DNA of 64,000 nucleotides from Oncomelania hupensis (Eukaryota; Mollusca; Gastropoda; Littorinimorpha; Pomatiopsidae), in NCBI GenBank assembly GCA_036898135.1, contig CM072513.1, positions 19,873,786 through 19,937,785 of the forward strand, written 5' to 3'. Under the pieces are notes generated by a model that worked only from the letters and a program-made list of their open reading frames with translations, was not told the origin of the DNA and ran no database searches. Position 1 is the stretch's first letter. Every line of letters starts with the position of its first letter. The position numbers and the translations under genes were made by a program. Below are positions 32,786 through 44,525 of this stretch, one piece after another.

Positions 32786-34305
32786 TGTCACGTGGGGTTT
32801 ATGGGCTCTGCACAATGGAATTATGGACCCTCACGTTTATTCGGTGGGAGCTGCTAATAAGTCACCCTATGAATTACTTTAATAAATTTATTTGTTTAGC
32901 TCGTTCTGTGTTAAGGTTGGGGTACAGAGATAGATAGATAAAATGGTAAAAGATTACTGTCACACTAGCTTTCACACGGCTATGAATCATATGTAGTCCA
33001 GCCACTTGATAACAGTTAAAATCACACATTTATTTCTTCTACTCTATACAAGATTCTCTAAGTACTAATCTAACTTAAAAAGTCTCAGTCACTGCTACTA
33101 GTTCGATCGCTGATAGTCTAGGCAGCTGTTTTTCTTCCTCGGGCACTTGCTATTATATTTCATGTAGATTGGACTACTGTGGTCCGTTTTACAGTTTCTG
33201 AAGAGTTGGACTACTGTGGTCCTGTTTCGATCAGTTTAAGTGCACCTTCGGTGAATACACTTAACTGCTAGATGGTGCGTGCGAAGTCCTTCTGTGAGGT
33301 AGCTTCTGGTCCACCTGTGTCGTTGTGTAGTTGGGTTCCCTTGCCACGCTGTGGGGTCTGACAGGGTGTTTTTCCGGGTAGCTCTTTCCGACTTGTGCGG
33401 TAGAGGCTCCGCAACCAACTCGTCGTTTCTGTGGAGTGGGGTGCACAGGATAGCTCGCCTGCTCGTCTGTAATATAAGAGACGAAATTCTGCACAACCCT
33501 GAATAATCGGTTTGTGCAGAGCGTCTCACTGAAAGCCAAAGTAGCCCTCAGTGATAGCTCCACATCTCTATACATAAGCGACGAACATTCTGCTACTTCC
33601 GGGGTCCACTGGAATCTCACTCTAAATTCCTATACATACATAAATATCAATCGTGTCTAACTACACACATACAGAATTAATAATATTGTAAACATTCACA
33701 GGTACAGCCACTGGTCTGCAAACATACATATAAGTTAAACAACAGTGGTTCCGTACAGCATACAACATGGCGGCGCAACCGGTCGTGTTTCGCCTCGTGG
33801 TAGGCTCTTCAACGTGGTCACGCAAATTCGGATTAACAATTCACATTTATGCATAGCAAATTCTTCAAACATAATTTCCACAATAATATAAATATATCAC
33901 GATGAAACAGAAGGGTGTTCATTTACCTGTTTGACAAGTTCAGGCCCGTGGTGGCTTGATAGAATTCTAAGATTCTAAAGTCCTGCTTCCTGATCTATGA
34001 GTGAAGAGATTTCTCTAGCTATGGAGATGTGCCTCTTCCTCGTCTCACACACGACTGATTCAAACTGCGCTAGGATCTGACACAGTCAGAACTGCTCTAC
34101 CCGCTTTGCCTGCTCTCATTGGTTAAAACGGTCAGATTCAAAGCTCAAGTGCTGAGTCACTGCGCTGTGTGTGGCTCGCTCGCTGTGTGTGGCCTGCTGT
34201 GTACCTTAATTGCTGCTGTGTAATACACTCCTCTCTCTAATGTTACAATGACTACACAAGGCGAAATAGTCAACAAGCAGAGTTAAAACTAGCCAGTTCA
34301 TGACA
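32786..34305 (-). mobile_element. Solo LTR of the same family inside pol
   Basis: A complete 1,520-bp LTR (TGTCACGTGG to GTTCATGACA) flanked by GTGGC on both sides (32,781-32,785 and 34,306-34,310). No internal region, so it arose by recombination between the two LTRs of a second element that had inserted into this one. It differs from the host element's LTRs at several positions (for example GGGAGCTGCTAATAAG). On the minus strand it holds an AATAAA (near 32,895) and a TATA-rich stretch (near 33,880-33,890). Confidence 0.9.
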
Positions 34306-37300
34306 GTGGCTCTGGCTGGAACTGCGTTACAGCATTCAGGAGTCTGAAGTCGATGCACAGTCGATGCTCTCCGTTGGGTTTTCGCAACAATACCGTGCCT
34401 GCGCTGTAGGGTGAAGTAGACTCTGAGATGATTCCGGCTGCCAGTAAAGTGTCTATCTCTTCCTTGATGGCTCGCTGCTGCGACAGTGGCATCGGGTAGA
34501 GCTTCTGGCGGACGGGTGTTGGGTCGGTCACCGTTAAGGTTACTTCGACGAGGTCTGTCCTCCCTGGTCGGTCTGTGAGCACAGTCTGATGTTGGCGAAT
34601 GACCTGTCGTACTTGCTGTTGCTGTTTAGCGGCTAGGTCTCCGTTGAGTATCACGTCTTTGTAGGTTTCTTTGGAGTGCAGGAGATACTCTACTGCATTG
34701 GTCTCCATGCTTTCTCCTTCTTCCGCGATGGCGATGGCTAACAAGTTGTGAGTGCTGGGGGTCGCTGGTCTGTCCGTATACTTCTTGAGGAGATTGATGT
34801 GGTGGTATCGGGCTCTCCCGTTCACCTCTACTTGGTAGACTGTCTTGGATTTCTTGGCAGTCACCCGGTACGGTCCTCTCCAAGCGATGTCCAGCTTGTT
34901 GGTTCCACTTGGAAGTAAGAGTAGCACTTGATCGCCGACTTGCAGTTCTCTGTCCTTCGCGTGGCGGTTGTAGTACTTCGCCTGACGGGCTCTTGCCTTC
35001 TTCAGTGCTTCACCAGCTTTCTTCCACGTTGCTTTGAGGGTTTCCTGCAGGTCTGCGACGTACTTGGTGGCACCTCTTGGTGTGTCGTCTATCTTGGCTT
35101 CCGTCCAACTTCTGCGTAGGGCTTCTAGCGGTCCTGCGAGAGGTCTGCCGAAAAGCAAAGTTGACGGGGTGTAGCCTGTGGCTGCATGGGGCGTTTCTCT
35201 ATACGCGAACAGTGCCGCATTCACGTAGGTGTCCCACGCTTCTGGGTTGTCGTCGGCGACTTTCCTGAGTATGGTGAGAAGGGTTCCATTCAGTCTTTCT
35301 ACTTGTCCGTTGCTGGCGGGGTGATATGGTGGTGTGCGAATATGATGAACTTGTATCAACTCGAACACGTCTTGCATCAGGCGGCCGGTGAATTGAGATC
35401 CGTTGTCCGTTCTAATGCTGTCCGGGAATCCGACTCTGGTAAAGATGGCGATGAGTGCATCTGCAATCTTCTTGGTGTCGATCGCTGGCAACGGGACTGC
35501 TTCGCACCACATCGTACATGCGTCGACGAGTGTGAGTAGAAATCTGTTCCGCTTCTTGGTCATGGGCAGTGGTCCTACTATGTCTACTGAGACTTGCTGG
35601 AATGGCACGCCGACTACTACTGATGGTCCTAAGGTAACTGGTACGGTGTGATGTCGCGGGGAATATCGTTGACATTGGTGGCAAGATTTCACGTAGCGCT
35701 TGACATCCTCCGTGATTCCTGGCCAATAGTAGTGTGCGCTGATTCTCTGCACTGTGGCTCCGATTCCCATGTGTCCGCTGAGTGGCATGCTGTGGCCTAA
35801 TTCTAGTACTTGGGCTCGAAGGGTGGCTGGTAGTACTAGTTGGGTGTGATCTCCATCTCCTTGTCGATGTAGAACTCCCTCTTCCATGTAGAAGTCTCCC
35901 TTGTGCGGGTGTGTGTGCGCCTTGGGTAGCTTCTGGAAGCACTTCGCTATCGAGGTGTCTTCTTTCTGTGCTGTTTTGATCTCTTCGAGTCCTGGATTCG
36001 GAGCGAACTCGGGCTGGGGTGGTTGGGTTTTAGCTTGGGCCCTGGTTTGCACTGCAGCTATCTCTACAGTTTTGGGGGGCGTGCCTAAGAACACATACCT
36101 ACAACCTAGCACTAGATCATACAGGGGTTTCTGTAAAACAGCTGCTTGGATTCGTCCTGTGACGTACCTACTCTCTACTTCTATCCAAGCTATTGGGCAA
36201 GTAGTCGTCGGTTTCGTCAAGTCTGCTCCTTGTAAGTCGACTGTCTTGTCTGTCAAGTCCGCGCGCGATACCAGAGATTCGCTAACTATCGCGTCGTAGG
36301 ATAGACCTGTGTCATACAGACAGTTCGCTTCTTTTCCGTTGACCTTGACCGTGTCTGTCACCGATGGGTGATCTCCGATCGTGTGTGGCTTGTTACCGCT
36401 GCTTTGAGTTAGAACTCTGTGCGCTGGCCGGCTTTCGCGCTCTTCCCTACGTTGTGCGGCCAACTTGAAACATTCTGCGGTAGAGTGATTGTTTCTGTTG
36501 CAGAACGAACAATACCGTCTCTGTTCTGCAGGACCTCTTTTCCCGAATTCCGTGTTGGGTCCTTTATTTTGCCCAGGTCTGGGGTTATTCGGCTTATTCG
36601 CGGTGCGCTCTTCCCGGTTAGGGCTTCTTTTCTGTGCCTCTTTCCCGTTAGGCTTTAGGTCTCGCCTGAAGCTCTTGGCTTCTCCGTGTGCGGCCACGTA
36701 CCTATCTGCGACCTTGACCAGATCTTCCAGTCTTTCCGCGCCCTGTTCTACTGAGAATGTCCTCAGCTCGGGGGTCATGGTTTCCCGTAGCTGTTCCCAT
36801 ACTAACAGTTCTGTCAGTCCATCATACGTCTTAGCCGTGGCTGACTGGCTAATCCACTTATCCAGCGTTGTGGACAACCGATCCGCGAACTGCGCATAGC
36901 TCTCTCCTTTCACTCTCCGGTTGGTGCGGAATTTTTGCCGATAGCATTCTCCTGTTAGTTCGAATCCCGTTAGGAGTGCCTCTTTTACTTTGTGATAGTC
37001 AGTCACTCTGTCAGTCGGTAGCTTACTGTAGATGTCATAAGCCTTTCCTCTAAGCCCTTGACTAAGCTTGAAAGACCAATGAGTGGGATCTAGTTTATAC
37101 TCTGTTGCTAGACGCTCAAACCTAGTCAGATAGAGATCTAGACCTTCTTCTCTCTCATTGAATGTTCCCAGTGGAAATGACATTCCTTGTACAGGGTTGG
37201 ATGCTACCTCTAGCTGATCTGAGTGGGGAGGGGTTGAGGAAGAACTTGAAGCTCCTGATCCCAATCTTCTTAGCTCTAACTCATGCTGTCTGTCTTTTTC

Positions 37301-37681
37301 CTTTTCTGCCCTCTCATACTCCCATCTCCTACTTTCTGCTTCTCTCTCTGCTGCTAATGCTGCCTTCTTCTGTTCTCTTTCTGCCTCTATCTCTAATTTC
37401 CTCGTTTCTCTCTCTGCCTCTAATTTCTTCTGCTCTGCTTCTAGTTCTGCTTTTCTCTGTTCTGCTTCGAGTTTCTTCGCCTCTCTCTCTGCTTCTAACT
37501 TCTTCGCCTCTCTCTCTGCTTCTAACTTCTTCGCCTCTCTCTCTGCTGCTCTCTCTGCCTTAGCCTCCTGTTTCTCTACCTCTGCATTGATATACGCAAT
37601 TAGGTCTCCCCCTGCTAAGTGTAAAGCTTCCCCTAATTCCTTGAAGCGCAATCTCAAGGCCACTGGGTCCGACATTGTCAA
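34306..37681 (-). pseudogene. gag-pol 5' part: gag, protease, integrase, RT start
   Basis: 1,125 uninterrupted codons from ATG 37,681 (the ATG at 37,675 is equally possible), ended only by the solo LTR. Residues 35-140 are a charged coiled coil with repeated EAEREAKKL units. Gag capsid-like region about 170-340 (GLDLYLTRFERLATEYKLDP, QLRETMTPELRTFSVEQGAE). Zinc knuckle at C391, C394, H399, C404. Retropepsin DTG at 457-459. Integrase HHCC at about H630/H637 and C667/C670. Integrase catalytic D700, D759 and E795 (in SVDIVGP, TDNGSQF, NGQVERLNG). GPY module at about 936-938. RT begins at about 1,040 (DPTPVRQKLYPMPL, SPYSAGTVLLRKPNGEHRLC). I see no chromodomain. Gag and pol share one frame, with no frameshift between them. 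Confidence 0.92.
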
Positions 37682-38044
37682 AAGTGTCTATGAACAACCT
37701 CTGAGTCACGTGGAATACCAAAACACTAGCAATATTGCAATTCAATAACAACAATGCAAAGACCATAAAATTCGCAATCAATAATAGAATAAACCAAGAG
37801 TCAAATGGTATACAACAGTTATTTAAGCAAAACCTGCAAAAGAACAATGCAACATACAGGCACAAAAATAATTGAAGCAAAAAAGGTTTTTAACTAAAGA
37901 ATAGTGCACCAAAACTGATCAGTGTTATACCCTTACACTATTCTAAGTTATTCTACTTCTACTGTTATCTAATTTTATTGTACTTAGATCCGGTTATACC
38001 CAATTCCTATTATACACAGATCCTGGCAGGCTCGCCAATTAAAG
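37682..38044 (-). other. Leader of the gypsy-like element with PBS
   Basis: Untranslated leader between the 5' LTR and gag. On the minus strand, CTTTAAT and then TGGCGAGCCTGCCAGGAT (38,037 down to about 38,020) follows the LTR end. It starts with TGG, as a primer binding site for a tRNA ending in CCA should. I cannot assign the tRNA. Confidence 0.65.
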
Positions 38045-39571
38045 TGTCACGTGGGGTTTATGGGCTCTGCACAATGGAATTATGGACCCTCACGTTTATT
38101 CGGTGGGAACTGCTAGTAAGTCACCCTATGAATTACTTTAATAAATTTATTTGTTTAGCTCGTTCTGTGTTAAGGTTGGGGTACAGAGATAGATAGAAAA
38201 ATGGTAAAAGATTACTGTCACACTAGCTTTCACACGGCTATGAATCATATGTAGTCCAGCCACTTGATAACAGTTAAAATCACACATTTATTTCTTCTAC
38301 TCTATACAAGGTTTTCTAAGTACTAATCTAACTTAAAAAGTCTCAGTTACTGCTAATAGTTCGATCGCTGATAGTCTAGGCAGCTGTTATTTCTTCCTCG
38401 GGCACTTGCTATTATTTCTCATGTAGATTTGGACTACTGTGGTCCGTTTTACAGTTTCTGAAGAGTTGGACTACTGTGGTCCTGTTTCGATCAGTTTAAG
38501 TGCACCTTCGGTGAATACACTTAACTGCTAGATGGTGCGTGCAAAGTCCTTCTGTGAGGTAGCTTCTGGTCCACCTGTGTCGTTGTGTAGTTGGGTTCCC
38601 TTGCCACGCTGTGGGGTCTGACAGGTTTTTTTTTCGGGTAGCTCTGTCCGACTTGTGCGGTAGAGGCTACTCAACCAACTCGTCGTTTCTGTGGAGTGGG
38701 GCGCCCAGGATAGCTCGCCTGCTCGTCTGTAATATAAGAGACGAAATTCTGCACAACCCTGAATAATCGGTTTGTGCAGAGCGTCTCACTGAAGGCCAAA
38801 GTAGCCCTCAGTGATAGCTCCACATCTCTATACATAAGCGACGAACATTCTGCTACTTCCGGGGTCCACTGGAATCTCACTCTAAATTCCTATACATACA
38901 TAAATATCAATCGTGGCTAACTATACACATACAGAATTAATAATATTATAAACATTCAGTGGTACAGCCACTGGTCTGCAAACATACATATAAGTTAAAC
39001 AACAGTGGTTCCGTATGGTATGCAACATGGCGGCGCAACCGGTCGTGTTTCGCCACGTGTTCGGCTTTTCCACATGGTCACGCAAATTCGGATTAACAAT
39101 TCACATTTATGCATAGCAAATTCCACAAACATAATTTCCACAATAATATAAATATATCACGATGAAACAGAAGGGTGTTCATTTACCTGTTTGACAAGTT
39201 CAGGCCTGTGGTGGCTTGATAGAATTCTAAGATTCTAAAGTCCTGCTTCCTGGTCTATGAGTGAAGAGATTTCTCTGCTAGCTATTTAGATGTTAACTCT
39301 TCCTCGTCTCACACACGACTGATTTAAACTGCGCTAGGATCTGACACAGTCAGAACTGCTCTACCCGCTTGCCTGAGCTCTCATTGGTTAAAACGGTCAG
39401 ATTCAAAGTTCAAGTGCTGAGTCACTGCGCTGTGTGTGGCTAGCTCGCCGTGTGTGGCCTGCTGTGTACCTTAATTGCTGCTGTGTAATATACTGACTCT
39501 CTCTAATGTTACAATGACTACACAAGGCTGAATAGTCAACAGGCAGAGTTAAAACTAGCCAGTTCATGACA
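38045..39571 (-). repeat. 5' LTR of the gypsy-like element
   Basis: 1,527 bp, TGTCACGTGG to CATGACA in plus-strand order. It is the only complete LTR of the host element. An ORF of 69 codons occurs in the same place in all three long copies on the minus strand, but its preservation is explained by overall LTR identity. Confidence 0.9.
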
Positions 39572-40084
39572 CTCCATCTTTCTCTGTTATCAGCAACCCT
39601 GATGGCTTTGCTCAGTGTCAAGCCAGTACATTCTCAAATGTTGTCCTCCCACCTCTTTTTCGGTTCTTCTGTCTCCTTGCACTGTGCCTTGCAGGATGGT
39701 CTTTGCAAGGCCTGATGACCTGGTGACATGGCCGTACCATCGGAGTTTCCGTTTCTTCACCACTGTGAGCAGGTCATCGTGTTGTCCAATGGCTTGTGTG
39801 ATGATCTGTCGGACTTCGTCGTTAGTGATGTGCTGGGTATAGGAAATGCCTAGAAGTCTTCTGTAGCACATCATCTCCATGCTTTGTATTCTTCGTTGTA
39901 GATCTGCTGCGAGGGTCCATGTTTCGCAAGCGTACAGGAAGAAGGCTATGACAAGGGAGCGCAGCAGCCTTATCTTGGAATGTAGACTGATGGTCCTTTC
40001 TTTCCAAATGGGCTTCAACCTTGCCAGGGCAGTAGTTTGTGCGATCATAGAGAGGACTTCCAGTCGGAACCCATTGTCTGATAC
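39572..40084 (-). pseudogene. LINE ORF2 C-terminal region
   Basis: Continuation of the LINE split by the gypsy-like element. It encodes SDNGFRLEVLSMIAQTTA, RSLVIAFFLYACETWTL, MMCYRRLLGISYTQHIT, KRKLRWYGHVTRSSGLAKT and a frameshifted RWEDN-type end. These are the usual C-terminal motifs of this LINE family. The TSD CTCCA (39,572-39,576) is its first base pairs. Confidence 0.85.
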
Positions 40085-40703
40085 TGTTGCACTCAGTTTG
40101 ATGATGGTGTTTTTCTTTATCAGTATTTGATTCAGCCCCGATGCTGAAGTCCTGATAAGGTGTAACTCAGATTCGTTTATTCACACAGCCTGCTCAATCA
40201 GCATACAAGTCACAAAGTCGACGTATGAAGTTTTCCACTTTTATTCAGCACACATCAACAACTGCATACAATTCTCAACTCAACTCAACAACTTTCACAG
40301 CAACTATTATTTTCACAACACACAAAGCATCGAATATATAATTTTTTCTATCCTTCGAGATGACGACAGTTTGTTCTAGAAATGACGCATTACAACTAAC
40401 CAATCAGAATTAAAGATCGTCATCACTGACTTACGTCATTCATCTCTCCACACATACCCCGAACCTTCTCTTACTTCGACAATCATCCCGAAACTTCGAT
40501 TAATAGTAAACAAGGAGATCCAGAGTATTCTCTAACAATATCGACCAACGAAAATTATCCACGTTATACAAAGCCTCTCCTAACAACAATGCAAACTCAA
40601 ATCAAAGGTAAATAAACTCCATTATTGAATACTTTGCAAAACGAAACGATTAGATCTATCGTGCGCGTTTCTGACGTACTACCATTCGCGTTTCAACGTA
40701 ACA
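40085..40703 (-). mobile_element. Solo LTR of another family in the LINE
   Basis: 619 bp, TGTTGCACTC to CAACGTAACA in plus-strand order, flanked by GATAC on both sides (40,080-40,084 and 40,704-40,708). The LINE frame stops at its right edge (YLGAI) and resumes at its left edge (SDNGF). On the minus strand it has a TATA-like AATTATATATTC and GTGAATAAACG near the end. It is unrelated by eye to the other LTRs in this window. Confidence 0.8.
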
Positions 40704-41470
40704 GATACAATGGCTCCTAAATATTTGAAGCTATGCACTGTGTTGATGGATTGGACTTGGACTTTGATGTCCGTGTTGATGCCATTGGTATTGTCATCAT
40801 CATTTTGGTCTTCTCTGCACTTATTTCTATTCTATAGGCTCTGGAGGGAGTGTCAAGCCTCTGTACCAGCTGTTCAAGTTCTTGTTCCTCTCCAGCCAAT
40901 CCATCAATGTCATCCGCAAAACGAAGGTTGGAGATTGCTCTTCCCCCTATGCTGACTGTGCCTTCGTGATCTGCAAGGGCATCTGAAACGATGCGCTCCA
41001 GGAAGATTTTGAAGAGTTTTGGAGAGAATAGGCATCCTTGACGCACACCGATTATTGTTCTGAACCAGTTCCCAATGGTGCTGTTGTGGAGGACTGTACT
41101 GGTATCCTGGTCATACAGGCTTTTGATGACTTCAATTATTTTAGAGCTGATGTTGTACACTCTCATGGTTGCCCACAGAGCTGCATGCCAGACTCGGCCA
41201 AACGCTTTCTTGAAGTCTACGAACACATGATATAGATGTTGTTGGTGCTGTAAGTATTTCTTGCAGATTATTCTGAGGTTGAAAATCTGTTCAATGGTAC
41301 TTCGCCCTGCCATGAATCTTGCTTGTTCTTCAGCTATGATTTATTTAACTTGGGGTTTGAACGTGTTGAGTATTATTTTCAGGAGGACCTTGCTGGGATG
41401 GCTGATGAGGCTGATGGTGCGGTAATTTTCACACTCCTGAAGGTTATTCTTTTGGGGATGCAGATCAGTT
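40704..41470 (-). pseudogene. LINE ORF2 reverse transcriptase region (copy A)
   Basis: Minus strand: AGRSTIEQIFNLRIICKKYL, VFVDFKKAFGRVWHAAL, TIGNWFRTIIGVRQGCLFSP and RFADDIDGLAGEEQEL (catalytic ADD), then a frame loss. 5'-truncated at about 41,470. Together with 39,572-40,084 and 30,795-30,872 it forms one LINE copy. Confidence 0.85.
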
Positions 41471-41639
41471 ATTGCCAGTTGCCATATAATGCATCAAGAA
41501 TATCTTAATTTCGCCGTGACGTACACACACACATATATTAAATACAAAATAGCACAGTCATACGGCAACATTAGGCTTATTTAAAAAAAAAAACATAACA
41601 TAAACAAGATGGTTCATTTCATCATACCTTTTCCTAGAG
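41471..41639. other. Spacer between LINE copies
   Basis: AT-rich with a short (AC)n and an A11 run. No LINE similarity seen. Confidence 0.5.
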
Positions 41640-41735
41640 CGCATCATGTCAGATGCCCTTGCAGATCACGAAGGCACAGTCTGCATAGGGATTAGGGCAA
41701 TCTCCGATTTCCGTTTTGCCGATGACATTAATGGT
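41640..41735 (+). pseudogene. Inverted LINE RT fragment
   Basis: On the plus strand it encodes SDALADHEGTVCIGIRAISD and FRFADDINGF, the same RT segment present on the minus strand at about 40,900-41,000. It abuts the next minus-strand LINE part, so an inversion junction lies at about 41,735. Confidence 0.8.
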
Positions 41736-42850
41736 TTCTCACAGATTATTCTGAGGTTGGAAATCTGCTCAGTGGTACTTCGTCCTACCCTAAATCCTGC
41801 TTGTTCTTCAGCTATGATTTGCTCAGCTAGGGATTTAATTTGTTGAGTATTGTTTTCAGGAAGACCTTGCTGGGATGGCTGATGAGGCTCCTGAAGGTTA
41901 CCGTTTTTGGAAGAGTGGTGACAAGCGACTGGGTAGGCCACTCCCCACTCTGCCAGATCTTGTTACAGATAATGGTGAAGGCGTCAATCATCGCTTCTCC
42001 TCCTGCTTGAAGCAATTCCGCGGGTATGTTGTCCACTCCCGCTGACTTCCCTTTCTTCAGCGATTGTACTGCTGCCTCAACTTCTTTTCTGAGAATTGAG
42101 AGGGTTTCTTCCTCTTCTCTGTTCTGGGGACATGCTAGAACTGATGGGTCTCCGTTTGGTGTATGGTTGTAAAGGTCAGAGCAGTACTCTGTTCATCTAT
42201 CCAAGAGTTCTTGTTCTTCTGTAAGGCATATGCCAGACTTGCCTTGAAGCGTGGAGACCTAGGGCTGTTTAACACTTGTCAGCCCCTTCAGTCTGGTAGG
42301 CCTTCTTGCTATTGTTCTTGTTCAGACTGTTCTCTATTTCATGCCATTGATCTTTTATCCAGCTTTCCTTTGCTGTGCGCATGCCTTTTCGGATGTCATT
42401 GTTGATTTTTCGGTAGGCATCAGCTTCTTGTGTGATGTTCTTTATCTTTTTCATCCCTCTTCGTTTGTCACACAGATCCATACAGTTCAGGTGTGATCCA
42501 CGGTTTCTTCTTTGAGCGGTGCGTGCCAATGATCTCAGTGGCGGCATCTGTCACACGTGAGTTGAAGGTGGTGGTCATGATGTTGACATCTACTTCCCCA
42601 GATCCCAAAATGAGCAGTACTGCAAATTCACCCCAAACTATGGTTTGGAACATTTCTGGAACATCCGGGTCTTGCAGTTTGTCCAGGTCGAACTTCAGTC
42701 TGATGCACTTTCTTGTGTTTACTCTCTTCAAGTGGAGCCGGAAAAAACCATCATCACGAGCTCGAGGGCACTTCCGATGTCTGCTCCTGGAAAAGTGCGT
42801 GTCATGTCAGTGCTGACGCATTGTATATGAAGTATATGCAAACCAAACAT
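41736..42850 (-). pseudogene. LINE ORF2 middle region (copy B), frame-broken
   Basis: Minus strand: RLKFDLDKLQDPDVPEMFQT, TTFNSRVTDAATEIIGTHRS and KKPWITPELY (42,468-42,731). A frame change follows near 42,480, then MDLCDKRRGMKKI and SLNKNNSKKAYQT, and later KKGKSAGVDNIPAELLQAGG (near 42,030) and IICNKIWQSGEWPTQSLV. Part of it (41,736-41,900) duplicates sequence at 41,268-41,420, so it is a separate copy from copy A. The endonuclease end is not recognisable. Confidence 0.75.
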
Positions 42851-43754
42851 TATCACAATCCGATCAGCCTATTTTTTTTTAGATACAGCGCCAAACGTTG
42901 TTTAGAAAATGGAGAAGCGCAATGACCCTTGACCTTTGTGAAAGTACAAGGGTCAATGATCTATCATGCTTAGCAATAGTTAAAGTATGCACACAGTAAA
43001 AATGATGAATTTGGGTTCAGGAATTCTTGAGATAAGACCAGAATTTTGTTTTGAACACACACAAAAGTGAAACATTCGGGGCGATGGACCGACCGACTGT
43101 TCGACAACCGGACTCCTGCGAAACAATGGCTCATGATCCAAAGTAAGCCTACCTGCACACCAAAACGCAACAAAATCGCTTTAGCCGTTCTTGAGATATT
43201 AAGCAAGACATGTTAAGCAACAAAATCGCTTTAGCCGCTCTTGAGATATTAAGCAAGACATGTTAAGCAACAAAATGGCTGTAGCGGCTTTGACCTTACA
43301 AATATGATTGCATAGGAGGCAGGTCACTAACCTAGGTAATGTTCCTATTAAGTTTGGTCAAAATCCGAACAGAAGTTCTTGAGATATGACTTCCAACGGA
43401 CCGACAGGGCGCGCGGCAGACTGACCTTTTGGCTCGTTCTGATTTCCATTTCCAATAAAGTGCCTCGCAATCTCCATCTTGTCTTAAGGTATGGCAGCGG
43501 GAGATATTCTTCCTCATTCCAAGGTAACCAGGAATGATTAGCTCCAGTCATTCGCTCTTTAAAAACAAATATGCCCCATAGGGATTCCATTCAAGCCAAT
43601 AAATTCTTGCCCTCTTGCTGGCTGGGTCTGCGTGAATGTCAAGAAGAGAAGTTTACAGCTTGCTGACAGACTGTTTCCAATGGAAAAATGTGAATGAATG
43701 GATGAATGAAAATTTATTAGACGCATACATAAGTTAATCAATGTTAAAAATCAC

Positions 43755-43805
<51 letters not shown>

Positions 43806-44139
43806 ACGTTATTGTTGTTGTTGTTGTTCAAAGGACTGATAAACTCATGAAAATTCTTACCCTAAAAGAAAAGGTCACTGCATTTTAGAATTCATTGCGC
43901 CAAATTTGTTCCACGCGCATGCCTTGGGACCTTTGAACTTTGACCTTTTATTACAACGTACATAATAGCAAATCAACAATTCTCATAGGATAGGGGGCAG
44001 TGTAGCTAGCCAGAGGTTTTAGGTTTAAATGATACGTAACGCAACAATTGGTACTTAAGTAAAATGAGTGAACCAATGTTAAACTGGGCTTTCAATTAAA
44101 AAAAAAAATCAACCGTTTCCAAATTTAATCTTAAACAAC
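42851..44139. other. No gene; short tandem repeat and (GT)n
   Basis: A 50-bp unit (AACAAAATCGCTTTAGCCG, then TCTTGAGATATTAAGCAAG) is repeated about 2.4 times at 43,166-43,285. (GT)n at 43,757-43,803. Nothing else seen. Confidence 0.55.
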
Positions 44140-44154
44140 AACAGCAACAGCAGC

Positions 44155-44209
<55 letters not shown>

Positions 44210-44210
44210 G
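44140..44210. repeat. (CAA)n microsatellite
   Basis: About 22 CAA/ACA triplets with CAG variants at the left. Confidence 0.95.
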
Positions 44211-44339
44211 ATCTCCTTTAGGTAATTTTTATTCCTGATTTATTGGTGCCTTCCTGGGTGGGCATCCGTATCCGGCTGATAGTTCGTAACTGGGTGAAGA
44301 GAAAGCGTATTGAAAGTTGAACGTCCACACCCGCCGTCG

Positions 44340-44525
44340 GTGATATGACATACTGTGGATAACCACCCCCCAAAATGGGGATCGAAATCAACACTGAACC
44401 ATCAGAGCAATCATACTGATAAGATGGACAGTGACCAAAAAAATGGCCACTGTCATCCTGCCCACCACGAGTCTCGAACCTGGGTCATCGGTGTGCCAGG
44501 CGAACACTCGACCACCGAGCTACGG
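44340..44525 (-). mobile_element. tRNA-derived SINE-like sequence
   Basis: On the minus strand, CCCCACCGTAGCTCGGTGGT and later CCAGGTTCGAGACTC resemble Pol III A and B boxes. The acceptor-like ends CCCACCG/TGGTGGG can pair. The anticodon arm does not fold with a 7-base loop, so I call it a SINE head rather than a tRNA gene. Confidence 0.5.

Larger units (their letters stand above)
30878..39571 (-). mobile_element. Gmr1-like Ty3/gypsy LTR retrotransposon (broken)
   Basis: Element on the minus strand. The 5' LTR lies at 38,045-39,571, a PBS candidate near 38,020-38,037, one gag-pol frame from 37,681 down to 31,723, and a truncated 3' LTR at 30,878-31,730. The domain order is gag, zinc knuckle, protease, integrase, reverse transcriptase, RNase H. 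In most Ty3/gypsy elements integrase is last. Integrase before RT is known from the Gmr1-like group. It is inactive: a solo LTR of its own family interrupts RT, and a deletion removes the region between RNase H and the middle of the 3' LTR, including the polypurine tract. Confidence 0.9.

Noticed and set aside
34626..36299. Several 60-180-codon frames on both strands within the gag-pol region
   Set aside because: They are out-of-frame shadows of the long minus-strand gag-pol frame, which has the catalytic motifs.
44456..44525. Functional tRNA gene on the minus strand
   Set aside because: Acceptor-like ends can pair, but no 5-bp anticodon stem with a 7-base loop forms, and a SINE-like body follows.
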